Assembly: GCA_016868105.1 (NCBI GenBank)
Contig: VGIA01000012.1
Coordinates: forward strand, 1-37,634
Source: Betaproteobacteria bacterium
GTDB lineage: Bacteria > Pseudomonadota > Gammaproteobacteria > Burkholderiales > SG8-39
Direction: 5' to 3'
DNA length: 37,634 nt
In this document: one piece after another, positions 34,670 to 37,634 of the stretch
Layout of the letters: every line of letters begins with the position of its first letter
How positions within the stretch are numbered: position 1 is the stretch's first letter
The notes under the pieces: model-generated
Told to the model about the DNA's origin: nothing
Databases searched by the model: none
The model's input: only the letters and a program-made list of their open reading frames with translations
Program-made: the position numbers and the translations under genes

Positions 34670-35466
34670 CTGCGCACGTCGTTGAGCGACCAGTCGTAGT
34701 CGAGGAACGAGAGCGGCGCCTTGCCCTCGGCGACCCGCTTCTGCTGCGCAGGCTCATCGCTCAGCAGCCTGGCGTACTTCGCGAAATACTGCTCCCGGGA
34801 CTGGATGCCCCGGTAGCCGCTGGTCCAGTCCTCCTTGAACCAGTCGAAGATCTTGGACACTTCCAGCCGGCCCTGCGCGCCGAGGCGGTTGCGCGAGCGG
34901 TCCGACAGGAAGCGCACCGCCTGCTCCTCCAGCTGCGCCTCGAGGCGCTCGGCGACGAAGGCCTCCTCGCGCAGCCCCGGGCAGCCGATGGAGGCGCAAT
35001 TGAGCGCGAAATGCACCCGCGGCTCGTCGTAGGCCCCGGGCTTCCTAAGGATCTCGTGCTCGATCTGGTCCAGGTAGGACTCGCGCCCCAGCAGGCGGAA
35101 GAATTTGCGCTTCCAGCGGTTGTTGAACAGGTCGCTGCCGATGTCCCTGATCGACTTCACCGGGTAGTGCTCGAGGATCAGCTCGACGGTGAAGGCGTTG
35201 TAGGCGTTGATCAGGAACGCCATGCGCTGCGCCCCGGGCCAGCCCTGGAACTCGGCCTCGGACACCGCCGACAGGGCGCCCAGGTAGGCCTTCAGCACGC
35301 CGCGGTCCCCGGCGAATTCGGCGTAGCGGACCTGCGAGGCGTTGTTGCCGGGCAGCAGGAGGACGTGTTTCTTCAGCAGCGCGTCCCAGGCCTTGTGCGC
35401 ATGGTCGAATCCCTGCGCCGCGGCGCTGCCGGCGCAGAACGCGAGCAGCACGATGATCCATTTCAT
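34666..35466 (-). CDS. DUF547 domain protein, secreted
   Basis: Protein of 266 residues with signal peptide MKWIIVLLAFCAGSAAAQ. The DUF547 core runs about residues 70-200: AFLINAYNAFTVELILEHYPV, IRDIGSDLFNNRWKRKFFRLLG, LDQIEHEILRKPGAYDEPRVHFALNCASIGCPGL, with the conserved His-Phe-Ala-Leu-Asn-Cys-(A/S)-S and paired Cys, which resemble a papain-like active-site layout in this family. The biochemical function is not known; members often sit beside VTT/flavoprotein fusions and glycosyltransferases, as here. The start overlaps the fusion gene stop as ATGA, and the stop overlaps the next start as GTGA, so all are one operon. Confidence 0.9.
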   Translation of the reverse strand: MKWIIVLLAFCAGSAAAQGFDHAHKAWDALLKKHVLLLPGNNASQVRYAEFAGDRGVLKAYLGALSAVSEAEFQGWPGAQRMAFLINAYNAFTVELILEHYPVKSIRDIGSDLFNNRWKRKFFRLLGRESYLDQIEHEILRKPGAYDEPRVHFALNCASIGCPGLREEAFVAERLEAQLEEQAVRFLSDRSRNRLGAQGRLEVSKIFDWFKEDWTSGYRGIQSREQYFAKYARLLSDEPAQQKRVAEGKAPLSFLDYDWSLNDVRR

Positions 35467-37625
35467 GCTCGGCCCCTCCCCCAGGCGTGGAACTTCTCGA
35501 CCTGGCGCAGCAGCCCCTGCGGCGCATGCGCCTTCTTCCAGACCCCGGCGGCGTACTTGTTGGCCTCCGCCAGCGTCGGATAAATGTGGATGGTGCCCAG
35601 GATCTTGTTCAGGCCCAAGCCGTGGCGCATGGCGGTGACGAACTCGGCGATCAGGTCGCCGGCGTGCTCACCGGCGATGGTGACCCCGAGGATGCGGTCC
35701 TTGCCCGGCACGGTGAGCACCTTGACCAGTCCGTGCGCCGACTCGTCGGCGATGGCGCGGTCGAGATCCTCCATCCGGTACACGGTGAGCTCGTACGGGA
35801 CGCCTTTTTCCTTCGCTTCGGTCTCGTTCAGGCCCACCCGGGCCACCTCCGGGTCGGTGAAGGTCGCCCAGGGAATCACGGAGTAGTCGGCGCGGAATTT
35901 CTTCAGGCCGCCGAACAGCGCATTGACCGCCGCATACCAGGCCTGGTGCGCCGCGGTATGGGTGAACTGGAACGGCCCGGCGACATCGCCGCAGGCGAAG
36001 ATGTTGGGATAGATCGTCTGCAGGAACTCGTTGGTCTCGACCGTGCGCGCCTTGGTGGTCGGGACGCCGAGTTCCTCCAGGCCGTAGCCGGTGGTGTTGG
36101 CGACGCGGCCCACGGCGCACAGCACCTCATCGAAGGCAATGCGGACTTCCGCGCCCGCGTGCTCGCACACCAGCACCTTCTGGCCGGCCTCGACCAGGAA
36201 CTGCTTCGCCTTGTGGCCGAGCCGAACCTCCACGCCCTCGGCGGCGAACTTCTTCATCACCAGGTCCGAGATCTCGGGGTCCTCGCGCGCGAGCAGCCGC
36301 GGCAGCATCTCCACCTGCGTCACCTTCGAGCCCAGGCGCGCAAACGCCTGCGCCAGTTCGGAGCCGATCGGACCGCCGCCCAGCACCAGCAGCCGCGGCG
36401 GCAGCTTGCGCAGCCCCCACACGGTGTCCGAGGTGAGGCAGCCGATGTCCGCGAGGCCCGGAATCGGCGGCACGAACGGCCGCGCCCCGGCCGCGATCAC
36501 GATCGAGCGCGTGCTCAGGCGCTGGGTCGCGCCGGATGCGGCCTTCACCTCCACTTCCCAGGGCGTGACGATGCGCGCCTCGCCCTCGATGCACTCCACC
36601 CCCAGCCCGCTGTAGCGCTCGACCGAATCATGCGGCTCGATGGTCCGGATCACGCGCTGCACGCGTTGCATGACCTCGGCGAAGTCGATCTGCGCGGTCG
36701 CGGCCCGAATGCCGTACTTCCCCGCAGCGCGGATCTGCGCCAGGACTTTCGCCGTCTTGATGAGCGCCTTGGACGGGACGCAGCCGGTGTTCAGGCATTC
36801 CCCGCCCATGCGGTGCTTCTCCACCAGCGTCACCTTCGCCTTGACCGCCGCGGCAATGTAGGCGCTGAGCAGCCCGGCGGAGCCCGCGCCGATGACCACC
36901 AGGTTGCGCTCGAAGCGCGCCGGTCGCCGCGCAACCCAGGGCGCGTAGACGCGCCGCGCTTTGACCGCATCCGCGGCTCGCTTGGCGATCAGCGGGAACA
37001 ACCCCAGCAGCACGAAGGCGCCGATCAGCCCCGGCGACAGGATGCCCGCGGGCGACTGGATGGCGGCGAGCTGGGTGCCCGCGTTCACGTAGACCACCGT
37101 CCCGGCCAGCATGCCCAGCTGGCTTACCCAGTAGAACCTCCAGACGCGGATCGGGGTCAGGCCCATGGCGAGGTTGATGACGAAGAACGGCGCCGCGGGA
37201 ATGAGGCGCAGCGTGAACAGGTACAGGCCGCCTTCCTTCGCCACGCCGGCGTTGAGCCCGGCGAGCTGGGCTCCGAAGCGGCCCTGCACCCAGTCGCGCA
37301 GCAGGAAGCGCGAGGCGAGGAAGGCGAGCGTGGCGCCGATCGACGAGGCGAACGAGACCAGCACGGTACCCCAGGCGAGGCCGAACACCGCCCCGCCCAC
37401 CAGCGTCATCACGGCGGCGCCCGGCAGCGACAGGCCGGTGACCGCGACATACACCAGGAAATAGCCCAGCACGGTCTGCCAGGGATGGCTCTGGTAGAGG
37501 GCGAGGATGGCGTCCTGCTGCGCCTTCAGGTTCTGGAACGTGAGGTAGCGGTGGCCGCCGAGCGCGAAGAAGGCGCCCGCCGCGACGGCGAGGACGGCGA
37601 GGACCAGAAGCTTGGAGCGGTTCAT
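35463..37625 (-). CDS. VTT (TVP38/TMEM64) membrane domain fused to a pyridine nucleotide-disulfide oxidoreductase
   Basis: Protein of 720 residues in two parts. Residues 1-225 form a VTT/DedA-like integral membrane domain (GLSLPGAAVMTLVGGAVFGL, RLIPAAPFFVINLAMGLTPI). Residues 240-720 form a flavoprotein of the lipoamide dehydrogenase/mercuric reductase family: FAD motif VVIGAGSAGLLSAYIAA, redox disulfide ECLNTGCVPSK (Cys277/Cys282), NAD motif LVLGGGPIGSELAQAFARLG, FAD motif NIFACGDVAG, and the C-terminal interface domain. The usual catalytic His-x4-Glu (HPTxSE) is Tyr682-x4-Glu687 here (IYPTLAE), so reduction of a disulfide by the standard route is unlikely; mercuric reductases likewise have Tyr nearby, but their C-terminal Cys pair and HMA domain are missing. 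It leads the four-gene operon. The substrate is unknown. Confidence 0.92.
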   Translation of the reverse strand: MNRSKLLVLAVLAVAAGAFFALGGHRYLTFQNLKAQQDAILALYQSHPWQTVLGYFLVYVAVTGLSLPGAAVMTLVGGAVFGLAWGTVLVSFASSIGATLAFLASRFLLRDWVQGRFGAQLAGLNAGVAKEGGLYLFTLRLIPAAPFFVINLAMGLTPIRVWRFYWVSQLGMLAGTVVYVNAGTQLAAIQSPAGILSPGLIGAFVLLGLFPLIAKRAADAVKARRVYAPWVARRPARFERNLVVIGAGSAGLLSAYIAAAVKAKVTLVEKHRMGGECLNTGCVPSKALIKTAKVLAQIRAAGKYGIRAATAQIDFAEVMQRVQRVIRTIEPHDSVERYSGLGVECIEGEARIVTPWEVEVKAASGATQRLSTRSIVIAAGARPFVPPIPGLADIGCLTSDTVWGLRKLPPRLLVLGGGPIGSELAQAFARLGSKVTQVEMLPRLLAREDPEISDLVMKKFAAEGVEVRLGHKAKQFLVEAGQKVLVCEHAGAEVRIAFDEVLCAVGRVANTTGYGLEELGVPTTKARTVETNEFLQTIYPNIFACGDVAGPFQFTHTAAHQAWYAAVNALFGGLKKFRADYSVIPWATFTDPEVARVGLNETEAKEKGVPYELTVYRMEDLDRAIADESAHGLVKVLTVPGKDRILGVTIAGEHAGDLIAEFVTAMRHGLGLNKILGTIHIYPTLAEANKYAAGVWKKAHAPQGLLRQVEKFHAWGRGRA

Positions 37626-37634
37626 GGGGGGCGC

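Overview
The window is GC-rich, gene-dense chromosomal DNA that reads as a betaproteobacterium, most likely a member or close relative of the Burkholderiales. The reasons are three Bug/TctC-type solute-binding proteins with a complete tctBAC transporter, an xseB-ispA-dxs operon divergent from a Rieske oxygenase, an exbB-exbD-lpxK-Trm112-kdsB-adk operon divergent from xseA, and a MutL carrying a Neisseria-type endonuclease motif. I saw no phage genes, insertion sequences, tRNA, rRNA or CRISPR array. Most of the content is housekeeping plus a modest accessory load.

Layout, left to right. 1-1440 (minus): xseB-ispA-dxs (start of isoprenoid synthesis; dxs runs off the left edge). 1526-2626: Rieske oxygenase. 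2748-3986: SseA-like sulfurtransferase and a DUF2784 membrane protein, the latter overlapping the tail of an Lrp/AsnC regulator (minus). The regulator is divergent from a solitary AceE-type E1 (4522-7161). 7158-9078 (minus): queG then an alpha/beta hydrolase. 9092-10743: tsaE and amiC (translation start unsettled). 10714-11373 (minus): DedA. 11413-14873: ybaK-like gene, mutL, an internally deleted SDR relic, miaA. 14842-16759 (minus): two tandem tctC-type binding proteins. 16828-18226: short-form gnd and gntK, which together convert gluconate to ribulose-5-phosphate. 18230-22160 (minus): gamma-glutamyltransferase and a K+-independent-type proton-pumping pyrophosphatase. 22201-25760 (minus): exbB-exbD-lpxK-Trm112-kdsB-adk, mainly lipid A/KDO supply plus energy transduction. 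25761-26131: gene-free region with several DnaA-box-like 9-mers. 26132-27412: xseA, partner of xseB at the other end of the window. 27462-29953: ACT-like protein, PduO adenosyltransferase, HAD hydrolase, truncated receiver domain, Rid protein. 29984-33207 (minus): tctB-tctA-tctC. 33300-33416: C-terminal scrap of an SGNH hydrolase. 33325-37625 (minus): a compact four-gene operon of a VTT membrane domain fused to a disulfide-type flavoprotein, DUF547, and two glycosyltransferases of families named for arsenosugar biosynthesis.

The two most interesting signals are (i) a recurrent TANNAT box 6-8 nt before the ATG of seven transcription-unit-leading genes, with no clear -35 or Shine-Dalgarno sequence, which suggests leaderless mRNAs; and (ii) the right-edge operon, a candidate arsenic/glycolipid or redox-membrane module whose upstream part lies outside the window. 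Also notable are an 11-base poly-G tract just before the tctB start, three decayed genes (SDR, receiver domain, SGNH hydrolase), an apparent CTG start in kdsB, and deep convergent overlaps between genes.
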